This document shows, in pieces, positions 32,868-42,100 of a stretch of 64,000 bases of DNA (position 1 is its first letter; each line of letters starts with the position of its first letter). The translations under genes and the position numbers were made by a program. The notes under the pieces are model-generated. The model ran no database searches. It was given only the letters and a program-made list of their open reading frames with translations, and was not told the DNA's origin. The stretch covers positions 1 through 64,000 of the forward strand of contig NZ_KB907980.1 of NCBI RefSeq assembly GCF_000382265.1, written 5' to 3'. The stretch is from Yoonia vestfoldensis DSM 16212. Its GTDB lineage: Bacteria; Pseudomonadota; Alphaproteobacteria; Rhodobacterales; Rhodobacteraceae.

Positions 32868-32968
32868 AGGCGGCAGGGGCGCTGCCCCTCCCCCGGATTT
32901 CATTCCTAGAACGTCTCCGAGACAAGCTGCGTTTTTTTGAACATTAGAGAATGAGGCGCAAAAGGAAA

Positions 32969-32992
32969 CGCCGCCCCTGTCACAGGGCGGCG
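32969..32992 (-). terminator. Rho-independent terminator of rne
   Basis: On the minus strand a GC-rich hairpin of eleven pairs with one bulge (CGCCGCCCTGT...ACAGGGCGGCG) is followed by a T-rich stretch (GTTTCCTTTT). It lies 25 bases beyond the rne stop. Confidence 0.8.
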
Positions 32993-33017
32993 CTTCGAGC
33001 GTTGCAGCGTCTACGCG

Positions 33018-35588
33018 TCACTTTCCGAGCGACCACCAGCCTTTGCGACGCGGCTTTTCGGCTGCGGGCGCGGGTTCCGGCTCTGGCTGCGGTGCGGGGG
33101 TTGGCTCCGGTGCAGGCTCAGGGTCTGCTGCCGGTTCCTGCGCAGCTTCAGCCGGGGCCTCGGCCACTGGGTCTGCCGCCTCGGCGGGCGCGGCCTCTGC
33201 CGCTTTCGGCTTGGCGCGGCTGCGGCGCTTCGGCTTGACGGGCGCTTCCTCGGCTTCGGCTTCGGTGGCCGCCGCTGGCTCTGCGGCGGTATCCTCTGCA
33301 ACAGCGGGCTTCTTGCGGCTGCGGGTCCGCTTCTTGGGCGCGGGATCCTCTGTCGGTTCCGCCTCAGCCACGGTCTCCTCGGTCGCAGTTGCGGCATCGG
33401 TTACATTTTCGGTTGCGGCATCAGCCGGTTTGCGTGTCCGGGTCCGCCGCCGCTTGGGCTTGTCCGCGGCCTCGACCTCTTGCGCCGCAGGCTCGTCGGA
33501 TTCGGCGTCATCGCCGTTTTCCGAGGCCTCAGCGCCATCGGCCTGTTGCGCCTCGCCGTTTCCACCCCGCCGCCGCCGACGCCGCCGCCGTTTGCGCTTG
33601 GGCCGGTCTTCGCCGTCAGCTTCAGGTACTACCGCTTTCGGGGCAGGCGTGGCCTCTGCTTCGTCCTCATCCGGGGTCTCGACGATCAGGTCGTCCTCGT
33701 CTTCCTCCATCAGCATGGCATTCGCGATGATCGGCGTCGCCTCCGGCACGATCCGGGTCGCGGTCTTGAACTTTTCCACGACAAAATCGGGCGAGACCAG
33801 AGTAGGGTCACACTCGATCCGCACCGACATGCCGTACCGCATTTCGATCTCGGCGATGTTCTCGCGCTTGCCGTTCATCAGGAAGTTGGCGATCGCGATA
33901 GGGGCGCGGACCAGCACCTCCTTCGAGCGAGCGCGCACGCCTTCTTCTTCGAGCTGGCGCAGGATCGACAGCGCGACGTTGTCATCCGACCTCAGAAGGC
34001 CCGTACCATGACAATGCGGGCACATCTGGGTCGTGGCTTCCAGCATGCCGGGGCGCAGGCGCTGGCGCGACATTTCCATCAGGCCGAAACCCGAAATCCG
34101 TCCCACCTGAATGCGCGCACGGTCGGTCTTCAGCTTGTCCTTGAAGCGTTTTTCGACGGCGGCGTTGTTCTTGCGTTCGTCCATGTCGATGAAGTCGATC
34201 ACGATCAGGCCCGCAAGGTCGCGCAGGCGCAGCTGGCGCGCCACTTCGTCGGCGGCCTCCAGGTTGGTTTTCAGCGCGGTCTGTTCGATCGAGCCTTCCT
34301 TGGTCGCGCGACCGGAGTTCACGTCGATGGCAACGAGCGCCTCGGTGATCCCGATCACGATATAGCCGCCCGATGGCAGTTGGACCGTGGGGTTGAACAT
34401 GCCCGCAAGATAGCTTTCGACCTGATAGCGCGCGTAGATCGGCATCGGTTCGGCGTAGAATTTCACGTTCTTGGCATGGGATGGCATGATCATCCGCATG
34501 AAGTCCTTGGCCGACCGATAGCCCGCCTCGCCCGCGACGATGACTTCGTCGATGTCCTTGGAATAGAGGTCGCGGATCGAGCGTTTGATCAGGTCGCCTT
34601 CTTCGTAAATTTTCGCGGGCGAGATGGATTTCAGCGTCAGTTCGCGGATCTGTTCCCACATCCGCTGCAGATATTCGTAGTCGCGCTTGATTTCGGCCTT
34701 GGTCCGCTGCGACCCCGCCGTGCGGATGATGAGGCCCGCGCCGTCGGGCACGGTCATTTCGCTGGCGATTTCCTTGAGCTTCTTGCGGTCCACGGCATTC
34801 GTGATCTTGCGGCTGATCCCGCCGCCACGTGCTGTGTTCGGCATCAGCACGCAATAACGGCCTGCCAGCGACAGATAGGTCGTCAGCGCCGCACCCTTGT
34901 TGCCGCGTTCTTCCTTGACCACCTGGATCAGCAGGATCTGGCGGACCTTGATGACTTCCTGGATCTTGTAGCGGCGTGGGCGCGGTTTGCGCACGGGGCG
35001 CATATCGTCGATGTCGTCGGCGTCTGCGACGCTTTCGATGGCATCGTCGGTCATGGCATCGTCGATATCTTCATCGGCGGCGGGGGTTTCGACCGGAGTC
35101 TCGCCCACCAATTCCATGGGCGAGCTACCTTCAAGGTCGTCGTCCAGATCGATCGTTTCGAGACCGGCCGGATCATCGCCCGAGGTCACGACCGCATCGC
35201 CGCTGTCCACAGAGGCGGCGCGCGGCTTGCTGTTGCGGGTGCGGCGGCGCGTCGGTTTCGGGCTGTCCTCGTCGTCTTCCTCGGCTTTGAGGCTTTCGGC
35301 ATAGGCGCGTTCTTCTGCCATCAGCGCCTCGCGGTCGGCGACGGGGATCTGGTAGTAATCGGGGTGGATTTCCGCAAAGGCAAGAAAGCCATGCCGGTTA
35401 CCGCCGTAGTCGACGAAAGCGGCCTGCAGCGATGGTTCGACCCGTGTTACCTTGGCAAGATAGATGTTGCCAGCCAGCTGGCGTTTGAATTGGCTTTCAA
35501 AATCAAATTCTTCGACCTTGTTGCCGTCCACCACCACGACGCGGGTTTCTTCCGCATGGGTGGCATCGATAAGCATTTTCTTTGGCAT
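33018..35588 (-). CDS. rne: Ribonuclease E
   Basis: This endonuclease is the scaffold of the RNA degradosome. The start at 35588 (MPKKMLIDATHAEE) is conserved. The N-terminal S1 RNA-binding domain is interrupted by an acidic insertion (about residues 90-210), as in alphaproteobacterial RNase E. The catalytic half contains the DNase I-like region and a zinc-link CPHCHGTG near residue 521. The last ~200 residues are low-complexity: Arg/Lys clusters (KPKRRRTRTRK, KKRTRSRKK, KPKRRSRAK) separated by Glu/Ala/Pro linkers, ending GWWSLGK. Length 856. A 402-base leader precedes it. Confidence 0.95.
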   Translation of the reverse strand: MPKKMLIDATHAEETRVVVVDGNKVEEFDFESQFKRQLAGNIYLAKVTRVEPSLQAAFVDYGGNRHGFLAFAEIHPDYYQIPVADREALMAEERAYAESLKAEEDDEDSPKPTRRRTRNSKPRAASVDSGDAVVTSGDDPAGLETIDLDDDLEGSSPMELVGETPVETPAADEDIDDAMTDDAIESVADADDIDDMRPVRKPRPRRYKIQEVIKVRQILLIQVVKEERGNKGAALTTYLSLAGRYCVLMPNTARGGGISRKITNAVDRKKLKEIASEMTVPDGAGLIIRTAGSQRTKAEIKRDYEYLQRMWEQIRELTLKSISPAKIYEEGDLIKRSIRDLYSKDIDEVIVAGEAGYRSAKDFMRMIMPSHAKNVKFYAEPMPIYARYQVESYLAGMFNPTVQLPSGGYIVIGITEALVAIDVNSGRATKEGSIEQTALKTNLEAADEVARQLRLRDLAGLIVIDFIDMDERKNNAAVEKRFKDKLKTDRARIQVGRISGFGLMEMSRQRLRPGMLEATTQMCPHCHGTGLLRSDDNVALSILRQLEEEGVRARSKEVLVRAPIAIANFLMNGKRENIAEIEMRYGMSVRIECDPTLVSPDFVVEKFKTATRIVPEATPIIANAMLMEEDEDDLIVETPDEDEAEATPAPKAVVPEADGEDRPKRKRRRRRRRRGGNGEAQQADGAEASENGDDAESDEPAAQEVEAADKPKRRRTRTRKPADAATENVTDAATATEETVAEAEPTEDPAPKKRTRSRKKPAVAEDTAAEPAAATEAEAEEAPVKPKRRSRAKPKAAEAAPAEAADPVAEAPAEAAQEPAADPEPAPEPTPAPQPEPEPAPAAEKPRRKGWWSLGK

Positions 35589-35990
35589 TTTGTCCATTCG
35601 CACATGGCGCGACCGGCCCCCCCGGGGGTGCGGCCGTCCGCGTGATGTGTCTGATTAGGGCGTGCGTCGCGCGGGCAGATGCCGGGCCCCTCGGGGCCGC
35701 TATGGTCTTGCCTGTATGTTGCGCGCGTTGCATCGCGGTTCTTCTCCGACCCCGGAAAGATCCGAGGCCCGTTCAAGGCCCGGTCGGCGCTGGAGGGCGC
35801 GCGGCCAAGGGCGTTTTTCTGACCCCATGGGATCAAATCAGCCGCCACAAAGACGGTCAGAAACCAGCTTCGGGCAGAGAATCTCGATCGGACAACACCG
35901 TGCAACCAACGCACGAGCATCCGTCCTTCATACATAGGGGAACCTGCGGGCCGATTACAACGATATTTTGCGCGCAAGCCCTCACGCGCC
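35589..35990 (-). promoter_or_regulatory. Long gene-free leader/promoter region of rne
   Basis: 402 bases between the stop of the upstream membrane protein gene and the rne ATG, with no convincing gene in any frame. RNase E genes in other bacteria have long 5' leaders that the enzyme itself cleaves for feedback control, so a structured leader is plausible. I see GC-rich pairing near 35620-35645 (GGCCCCCC/GGGGGTG) but no recognised motif. Confidence 0.45.
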
Positions 35991-36803
35991 CTAACGCGCC
36001 ATGTCTGCCTGTTGATCGGCCAAGGCTTGAGGGTCGCAGGCCCGCGCGGCCTGACAGATCGCGCGGGCCAGTTCCGCCAGCACGTCATCGGTCACGCGCA
36101 CGGGATAATGGACGGAGTTGTTGGGGTTATAGGGAAAAGACGGCACATCGGTGTCATAGCGGTGCGCCTGCCACAGGCGTGCGTCATCCAGTGCAACGGC
36201 CTGACCCTGCGCCGCAAACAGGATGAACCGGGTGACCTGCCCGCTGATGTCGGTCTCGCCCGGTTCACCCGGATCGTCCCATTCCCGCACGGACAGCAGC
36301 ACAAGATCGGGGGCCATCACGGTTGCATCGAAATCCGCAAGCCAGTTGCCATCGGCGTCCATGTCGACGCGGTAGGTGTAGTCCGGATCTGCCTGCCAGA
36401 ACGGTGCGACGATAGTGCCGTTGTCGTCGCGCCATGCGAAATCGGCCCATCCCAGTTCATGGATAGCGCCCGATGCCGTCAAGGCGCGGACAAAGGGGAT
36501 GGTGGCGATGCCGAAGGGGTCATCTTCCACCACCACCAGACTAAAACTGTCGGAGGCGGGCAAAGGACCGGTCCTGTCGTTGCGGAACACGGCGGCGGCC
36601 TCGGCCAGTGCGGCCTGTCGCGCCTGCCACCAAGGGACAGTCGCGACAAGGATCAAGGCGATGGCCCCGCCCACACCGATAAGCCAGCGCCGCCGCAGCA
36701 GAAGCCAGCAAATGACAAGTCCCCCCGCAAGATAGAGCACCAGGATGCCATAGGTCAGGGCACCCAGCAGCAAAGCCAAGCCAAGGCTGGTGCTTTCGCC
36801 CAT
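35991..36803 (-). CDS. Hypothetical membrane protein downstream of dctD
   Basis: The 270-residue protein from ATG 36803 (one base shared with the dctD stop) has two N-terminal hydrophobic segments (about residues 6-30 and 40-60) and then a mostly acidic soluble domain with VVVEDDPFGIATIPFV and YRVDMDADGNWLADFD. I do not recognise the family. The longer frame upstream to 37109 is inside dctD and is not used. Tight coupling to dctBD suggests co-expression with the two-component pair, but no link in function is known. Confidence 0.6.
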   Translation of the reverse strand: MGESTSLGLALLLGALTYGILVLYLAGGLVICWLLLRRRWLIGVGGAIALILVATVPWWQARQAALAEAAAVFRNDRTGPLPASDSFSLVVVEDDPFGIATIPFVRALTASGAIHELGWADFAWRDDNGTIVAPFWQADPDYTYRVDMDADGNWLADFDATVMAPDLVLLSVREWDDPGEPGETDISGQVTRFILFAAQGQAVALDDARLWQAHRYDTDVPSFPYNPNNSVHYPVRVTDDVLAELARAICQAARACDPQALADQQADMAR

Positions 36804-38137
36804 CAGGACAAGTAGTCGGACCGTTGCAGGCTGTATTTCGCCATCTTTTCGTTCAAGGTGCGGCGCGGCAGGCACAATTCGTCCATCACCGCGACGATCG
36901 ACCCGCGATGGCGGCGCATGGTGTTGTCGATCAGCATCCGCTCGAACGCCTCGACGAATTCCTTGAGCGGTTTGCCCTCGGTGGTCATCGCCGGTTTGGA
37001 ATCGTCGCTTTCGGTCATCAACAGCGAAGCGATCGACCCGCTGCCGCGTCGGTTTTGCAGCACGGCGCGTTCTGCCACATTGATCAGCTGGCGCACATTG
37101 CCGGGCCAAGGCGCCTGCAGCAATTGCGCCGCTTCCTGGGCACTGACCTGCGGGGCATCGCAGCCGTATTCGTCGGCGAATTGTTCACTCAGACGGGTGA
37201 ACAGCGTCAGGATATCCTCGCCGCGCTGGCGCAGCGGCGGGACCGTGATCCGCAGGGCCGCAAGGCGGTAGAACAGGTCGGGGCGCAGCACGCTTTCGCA
37301 GGTCTTGTCCTGTTCCTGCAAATTGCAGATCGCGACGATACGGGTTTCCGCAGGTGTGCCCTGATCGTTGATCGCAGTCAGCAGGCGCGCCTGCAAGGCA
37401 TGGCTCAGCGCTTCGATGTCTTCCAGCACCAGCGTGCCGCCGCGTGCTTCTTCAATCGCGGGAATCGGTTCGTCATCATGCGACGGCCCGAAGATGATCC
37501 GCGCCAGCGTGTCCTCGTCATAGGCACTGCAACTCAGCAAGACGAATTTGCGGTTGGCCCGTGCGCCGACGGCGTGCAGCGCATGCGCAACCAGTGTCTT
37601 GCCGGTGCCGGTTTCACCTTCGATCAGAACATGGCCGTCCGCCTGCCCCAGATCGAGGATATCTTCTTTCAGGCGTTCCATGCTGGGTGACTGGCCGATC
37701 AATTTCTTCATCAGCGACGACCCGTCCGACAATTCCCGGCGCAGCGCACGGTTATCCAGCGTCAGGCGGCGCGCATTCGTCGCCTTTTTGGCCAATTCTG
37801 TCATCCGGTCGGGGTTGAACGGCTTTTCCAGAAAATCGAACGCACCGATCCGCATCGCCTCGACAGCCATAGGCACGTCGCCGTGGCCCGTGATCATGAT
37901 CACGGGCAAGGTGCTGTCGACGCCCTTGAGCTTTTTCAGAAACTGCATCCCGTCCATGCCGGGCATCTTGATGTCGCTGACCACGATGCCGGGATAATCG
38001 CTGCCCAGCCCTTTCAACGCATCCTCGGCGCTGGCAAAGGTTTCGGTGTCGAAGCCCGACAGGGCCAGCCACTGGCTGATTGACTGGCGCATGTCCTTTT
38101 CGTCATCGACGATTGCGATCTTCATGACTTTGCTCAT
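36803..38137 (-). CDS. dctD: DctD-type response regulator with AAA+ domain lacking the sigma-54 loop
   Basis: A 444-residue regulator: receiver domain with phospho-Asp in VVSDIKMPG (D55), AAA+ domain with Walker A GETGTGKT at 174-181 and Walker B GGTLVLEDIE at 233-242, and a C-terminal Fis-type helix-turn-helix. Between FG (217) and Walker B only ~16 residues occur (PSHDDEPIPAIEEAR), so the GAFTGA loop that contacts sigma-54 is absent. As in the known case of R. capsulatus NtrC it may activate a different polymerase form or act without sigma-54. It pairs with DctB nine bases upstream and would respond to C4-dicarboxylates. Confidence 0.85.
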   Translation of the reverse strand: MSKVMKIAIVDDEKDMRQSISQWLALSGFDTETFASAEDALKGLGSDYPGIVVSDIKMPGMDGMQFLKKLKGVDSTLPVIMITGHGDVPMAVEAMRIGAFDFLEKPFNPDRMTELAKKATNARRLTLDNRALRRELSDGSSLMKKLIGQSPSMERLKEDILDLGQADGHVLIEGETGTGKTLVAHALHAVGARANRKFVLLSCSAYDEDTLARIIFGPSHDDEPIPAIEEARGGTLVLEDIEALSHALQARLLTAINDQGTPAETRIVAICNLQEQDKTCESVLRPDLFYRLAALRITVPPLRQRGEDILTLFTRLSEQFADEYGCDAPQVSAQEAAQLLQAPWPGNVRQLINVAERAVLQNRRGSGSIASLLMTESDDSKPAMTTEGKPLKEFVEAFERMLIDNTMRRHRGSIVAVMDELCLPRRTLNEKMAKYSLQRSDYLS

Positions 38138-38146
38138 CTTGTCTTC

Positions 38147-39901
38147 CTATTCTGCCGCGGCCTGACCCTGCACATAGGCCGGCAACTGGACTTCAAATAT
38201 CGCACCACCATCCGCCGCGTTGCGGGCGGTCAACCTGCCGCCAAGGTCGTTGACGATCCCCGAGGAGATGGCAAGCCCCAGCCCCACCCCGTCGCCGGGC
38301 TGTTTGGTGGTGTAGAACGGTTCAAACAATTCATCGAGGTTTTCGATCCCTTCGCCATTGTCATGAATTTGCAGGCTGACAGTGTCGCCCGCCGCCAGAA
38401 GGATCTCGATCGTGGGGTTGGCGGATGTCTTGGTCGCATCCAGCGCATTGCGCAACAGGTTGATGATGACCTGTTCCAGCCGCAGCCTGTCGCCCATGAT
38501 CATCACCGGATCTGTGGGCAAAGTGCGGATGATATTGACCGACCGCGTTTTCAGTTGCGGTTCCATCATCGCCAGCGCCGAGGACACGGCGGCGCGCGTA
38601 TCAACGGGTTCGAACGCGTCGGACCCCTTGCGCGCATAGGATTTCAGTTGCCGCGTGATCGCGCCCATCCGTTCCAGCAGATCGTCGATGCGCTGGAACG
38701 ACGACAGCGCCTCTTCGGGGCGTTGACGCTGCAACAACAGGCGCGCGCCGGCGAGATAGGTTTTCATCGCCGCCAAGGGCTGGTTCAATTCATGGCTGAC
38801 AGCTGCCGACATTTCGCCCAAAGCCGCAAGTTTCGACGATTGCGCGATGGTCTGTTCGGCGACCTGCAACGTCTTTTCGACCTTTTCGCGTTCGGCGATT
38901 TCCCGCTGCAAACGGCGGTTCAATGCGCGCAGTTCCGCCGATTCCCGCTGGAACAGGACCAGCCGCGACGCGGTCTGCCGCGACATGACCCAGAAACTGA
39001 CGGCCAGAATGATGGCAAATCCCATGACTTGCAGCGCAAGGATGCCATTGACCTTTTCGCGCACCGAATCGTAGGTGGTGAAATTGACGATCCGCCAGCC
39101 CTGATGCGGCACGCGTGCCTCGCGGCGGAGCACGGCCTCACCGCGCAGATAGGCCTCTGCGGGGGCAAGCGCCCAGGATTGCGTCGCGCGCAGGGCGCGT
39201 TCGATGGCCGAGGATGCGGGCTGGCGGGCCAGCGCGTCGCGTTCCTGCAACCCGCGCCACAAGGGCTCGGTCGACATGATGATTGTCCCGTCCGCATCGG
39301 TCACAAAAACCGCGTCCGTGACCCCGGCCCAGCCTCGTTCCATCCGGCCCACGTCCACCTCGACCATGATGGTCCCAAGCGCCTGCCCGTTGGATTCGAT
39401 CATCCGCGAATAGATGAACGCATAGGCCCCGTTGTCCATCCGGTAGGTCGAATAGACCGTCCGGTTGCTGCGCAACGCGTTGATAAAATAGGGGCGGTCG
39501 CTGTGATTGACGCCCAATTCGTTGCGGTTGGTCGCTGCGACCGCACGCCCGTTGCTGTCGAGCAAAGTCAACGCCGCCGCCCCGATTTCATCGACAAAGG
39601 ACAACAGCCGTGCGGTGGAGCGCGAATAATCATTGCTGTTGAGCGCGCTGATCAATTCGGGATCGCGCGCCAAAAGCTGCGGCACGACCGAATTGCGCTG
39701 CAACTCGCTCATCAGATTGGCGCTGTAGAGGGCAAGGCGCAGTTCGGACCGGTTGCTGATCGTCTCGGTATAGCGCTGCGTCATCAATTCGTTGGTGACA
39801 TACATCACACCGGCGGCGAACAGCGTAAACAGGCCAAGGGCGATCCGCAGATACCAGCGGCGCGCAGAACGTTTCGACCCGTGGAGCACAGCATCAACCA
39901 T
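38147..39901 (-). CDS. dctB: C4-dicarboxylate sensor histidine kinase DctB
   Basis: A 584-residue membrane kinase. A cytoplasmic start and TM1 (about residues 17-36) precede a periplasmic double-Cache sensor domain (residues ~40-285, with RPYFINALRSN and TVYSTYRMDNGAYAF). TM2 lies near residue 290 and is followed by a coiled coil (ESAELRALNRRLQREIAER). The H-box is AAVSHELNQPLAAMKTYL and the ATPase domain ends GVGLGLAISSGIV. It phosphorylates the DctD encoded just downstream. No dctPQM or dctA transport genes are in the window. Confidence 0.92.
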   Translation of the reverse strand: MVDAVLHGSKRSARRWYLRIALGLFTLFAAGVMYVTNELMTQRYTETISNRSELRLALYSANLMSELQRNSVVPQLLARDPELISALNSNDYSRSTARLLSFVDEIGAAALTLLDSNGRAVAATNRNELGVNHSDRPYFINALRSNRTVYSTYRMDNGAYAFIYSRMIESNGQALGTIMVEVDVGRMERGWAGVTDAVFVTDADGTIIMSTEPLWRGLQERDALARQPASSAIERALRATQSWALAPAEAYLRGEAVLRREARVPHQGWRIVNFTTYDSVREKVNGILALQVMGFAIILAVSFWVMSRQTASRLVLFQRESAELRALNRRLQREIAEREKVEKTLQVAEQTIAQSSKLAALGEMSAAVSHELNQPLAAMKTYLAGARLLLQRQRPEEALSSFQRIDDLLERMGAITRQLKSYARKGSDAFEPVDTRAAVSSALAMMEPQLKTRSVNIIRTLPTDPVMIMGDRLRLEQVIINLLRNALDATKTSANPTIEILLAAGDTVSLQIHDNGEGIENLDELFEPFYTTKQPGDGVGLGLAISSGIVNDLGGRLTARNAADGGAIFEVQLPAYVQGQAAAE

Positions 39902-39946
39902 CGCCAGACTTTACGGCCAGCGGGCCTGCGCGGCAACTCTCAAAGG

Positions 39947-40615
39947 TCAGGCCGCGACGACCTGCCCGACCAGTTCGCGGAAAAGCGCCTGTCCGTCGGT
40001 GCCGCCATGACCTGCATCCACCGCGCGTTCGGGATGCGGCATCATGCCCAGCACGCGGCGGTTATCGGACACAAGGCCCGCGATATCCGCAACCGACCCG
40101 TTCAACGGCTGCGCATAGCGGAACACGATCCGGTCCTCGTCCTGCAACCGCGCCAGCGTGGCGGGATCGACCGTGTAATTGCCGTCGTGATGCGCGACAG
40201 GCAGGCGTATGCCCTGCCCCGCCTGATAGCCGGACGTGAACGCGGTATTGGCGGTTTCCACAACCAGATCAACGGTCTTGCAGATAAACTTCAACCCGGA
40301 ATTCCGCATCAGGGCACCCGGCAACAGGCCCGTTTCGGTCAGCACCTGAAACCCGTTGCACACGCCCAGCACATAGCCGCCGCGACCCGCATGCGCGACC
40401 ACCGCGCGGCAGATCGGCGATTGCGCGGCAATGGCCCCGCAGCGCAGGTAATCGCCAAACGAAAACCCGCCGGGGATTGCGACCAGATCGACCGCATCGG
40501 GCAGGCTCGCGTCCTTGTGCCAGACCATGGTCACATCGGCACCAGCAGCACGCAGCGCGACAGCCATGTCGCGGTCACAGTTGGATCCGGGAAAAACGAC
40601 GACGGCAGCGCGCAT
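39947..40615 (-). CDS. purQ: FGAM synthase subunit PurQ (glutaminase)
   Basis: This class I glutamine amidotransferase subunit supplies ammonia to PurL in step four of purine synthesis. The nucleophile Cys is in [12 protein letters not shown], and the His-Glu pair lies in MMPHPERAV near the C-terminus. It has 222 residues. Its ATG abuts the purS stop, and purC lies upstream, giving purC-purS-purQ as in other alphaproteobacteria; purL is not in view. Confidence 0.95.
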   Translation of the reverse strand: MRAAVVVFPGSNCDRDMAVALRAAGADVTMVWHKDASLPDAVDLVAIPGGFSFGDYLRCGAIAAQSPICRAVVAHAGRGGYVLGVCNGFQVLTETGLLPGALMRNSGLKFICKTVDLVVETANTAFTSGYQAGQGIRLPVAHHDGNYTVDPATLARLQDEDRIVFRYAQPLNGSVADIAGLVSDNRRVLGMMPHPERAVDAGHGGTDGQALFRELVGQVVAA

Positions 40616-40846
40616 TTACAACACCTCGATCCGGTAGCTTTCGATCACGGTATTGGCCAGCAGCTTGTCGCACATCTGTGCGATCGTGGCCTCATCCGTG
40701 CCATCGGCCAGATCAAGCTCGATCAGCTTGCCCTGCCGCACGCCCTGCACCCCGTCAAATCCAAGATTGGCCAGCGCGTGGCGCACAGCCTCGCCCTGCG
40801 GGTCCAGAACGCCTGTCTTCAGCATCACATACACACGCGCCTTCAT
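40616..40846 (-). CDS. purS: FGAM synthase subunit PurS
   Basis: The 76-residue PurS bridges PurQ and small PurL in the FGAM synthase complex. Recognised by KARVYVMLKTGVLDPQG, VRQGKLIELDL and the terminal YRIEVL. The ATG at 40846 is preceded by GAGGC; the longer open frame upstream overlaps purC and is not used. It is immediately followed by purQ without a gap. Confidence 0.94.
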   Translation of the reverse strand: MKARVYVMLKTGVLDPQGEAVRHALANLGFDGVQGVRQGKLIELDLADGTDEATIAQMCDKLLANTVIESYRIEVL

Positions 40847-40860
40847 GGCCTCGCCTCGCT

Positions 40861-41622
40861 TTAGTTGATCAATGTGGGTTTTGGGCGGTGCGTGACATTG
40901 GACGGCATCACGCCAAGACGGCGCGCGACCTCTGTATAGGCATCGGTCAGGTTGCCCAGATCGCGGCGGAACACGTCCTTGTCGAGCTTCTGGCCCGTCT
41001 CGATATCCCACAACCGGCAACTGTCGGGGCTGATCTCATCGGCGAGCAACAGGCGGGGGAATTCGTTGTCCCAGACGCGGCCGACCTCGATCTTGAAATC
41101 GACAAGCTTGATGCCAACGCCGTACATGACGCCCGACATCCAGTCGTTCACGCGCAGCGCAAGGCTGACGATGTCGTCCATGTCCTGCTGGCTGGCCCAG
41201 CCGAAGGCGATGATATATTCCTCGGGGACCAGCGGATCACCCAGCGCGTCATCCTTGTAGGAAAACTCGACGATAGGGCGCGGCAGTTGCGTGCCTTCCT
41301 CGATCCCAAGACGCTTGGCCATCGATCCGGCGGCCACATTGCGCACGATGATTTCCAGCGGAATGATCTCGACCTGCCGGATCAATTGTTCGCGCATGTT
41401 CAGGCGGCGGATGAAATGCGTGGGAATCCCGATCTGGCCAAGGCCGGTCATGAAAAACTCGCTCAGGCGGTTGTTCAGCACGCCCTTGCCTTCGATCACC
41501 GCGCGCTTTTCGGCGTTGAAGGCGGTGGCGTCGTCCTTGAAATACTGCACCAAAGTGCCAGGCTCTGGGCCTTCATAAAGGATCTTTGCCTTGCCTTCAT
41601 AGATTTTCTTGCGGCGCGCCAT
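40861..41622 (-). CDS. purC: Phosphoribosylaminoimidazole-succinocarboxamide synthase
   Basis: SAICAR synthase catalyses ATP-dependent addition of aspartate to CAIR. Family blocks: [13 protein letters not shown] at the N-terminus, [26 protein letters not shown] and [14 protein letters not shown]. It has 253 residues, the usual length, and is the first gene of the purC-purS-purQ run. Confidence 0.95.
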   Translation of the reverse strand: MARRKKIYEGKAKILYEGPEPGTLVQYFKDDATAFNAEKRAVIEGKGVLNNRLSEFFMTGLGQIGIPTHFIRRLNMREQLIRQVEIIPLEIIVRNVAAGSMAKRLGIEEGTQLPRPIVEFSYKDDALGDPLVPEEYIIAFGWASQQDMDDIVSLALRVNDWMSGVMYGVGIKLVDFKIEVGRVWDNEFPRLLLADEISPDSCRLWDIETGQKLDKDVFRRDLGNLTDAYTEVARRLGVMPSNVTHRPKPTLIN

Positions 41623-41756
41623 CTTGACCCCTTACCCATCATGCGCCGTCGCATGGCGCTGTCATTCCCGCGTCATAGTGCAACCCCCCCTTGCGGGCAA
41701 GCACCTGTGCGGGCATATCTGAGACGACCATTCCACCACAGCCGAGGTATAGCCCC

Positions 41757-42071
41757 ATGTCCACCTTCGACAACCGCGAGCAGGCCTTCGAAGCCAAATT
41801 CGCCCATGATGCCGAAATGCAGTTCAAGGCCGAAGCGCGCCGCAACCGACTTTTGGGGCTTTGGGCCGCGGACCTGATGGGCAAGACCGGCGACGAAGCG
41901 GCGGCCTATGCCGTGGAGGTCGTGAAATCCGATTTCGAGGAAGCGGGCGACGAGGATGTGTACCGCAAAGTGTCCGGTGACCTTGGCGGACGGGCCGACG
42001 AGGCCACGATCCGTGCCAAGATGGTGGCCCTGATGGTCGAGGCCAAAGCACAACTGATGACCGAACTCTGA
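41757..42071 (+). CDS. ATP synthase inhibitor subunit zeta (DUF1476)
   Basis: The 104-residue, all-helical protein starts STFDNREQAFEAKFAHD; this segment is the inhibitory N-terminal region in the Paracoccus denitrificans zeta subunit, which blocks reverse rotation of the F1Fo ATPase. The core MQFKAEARRNRLLGLWAADL and the tail AKAQLMTEL are conserved in alphaproteobacteria. Start at 41757 is preferred over longer frames. It lies between the divergent purC and the following methyltransferase gene. Confidence 0.9.
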   Translation: MSTFDNREQAFEAKFAHDAEMQFKAEARRNRLLGLWAADLMGKTGDEAAAYAVEVVKSDFEEAGDEDVYRKVSGDLGGRADEATIRAKMVALMVEAKAQLMTEL

Positions 42072-42100
42072 CTTCGCTCCTTGCCCGAAAAGACCCTGCA

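Noticed and set aside
33043-34011. A 322-codon plus-strand frame rich in Ser/Ala/Gly across the rne tail
   Set aside because: It is the mirror image of the low-complexity Glu/Ala/Arg tail of RNase E on the other strand and has no family match or ribosome site.
38363-40864. Very long plus-strand frame opposite dctB and purQ
   Set aside because: High G+C third-position bias in the real minus-strand genes opens long antisense frames; the composition (His/Arg/Gln-rich) and lack of any motif show it is a shadow.
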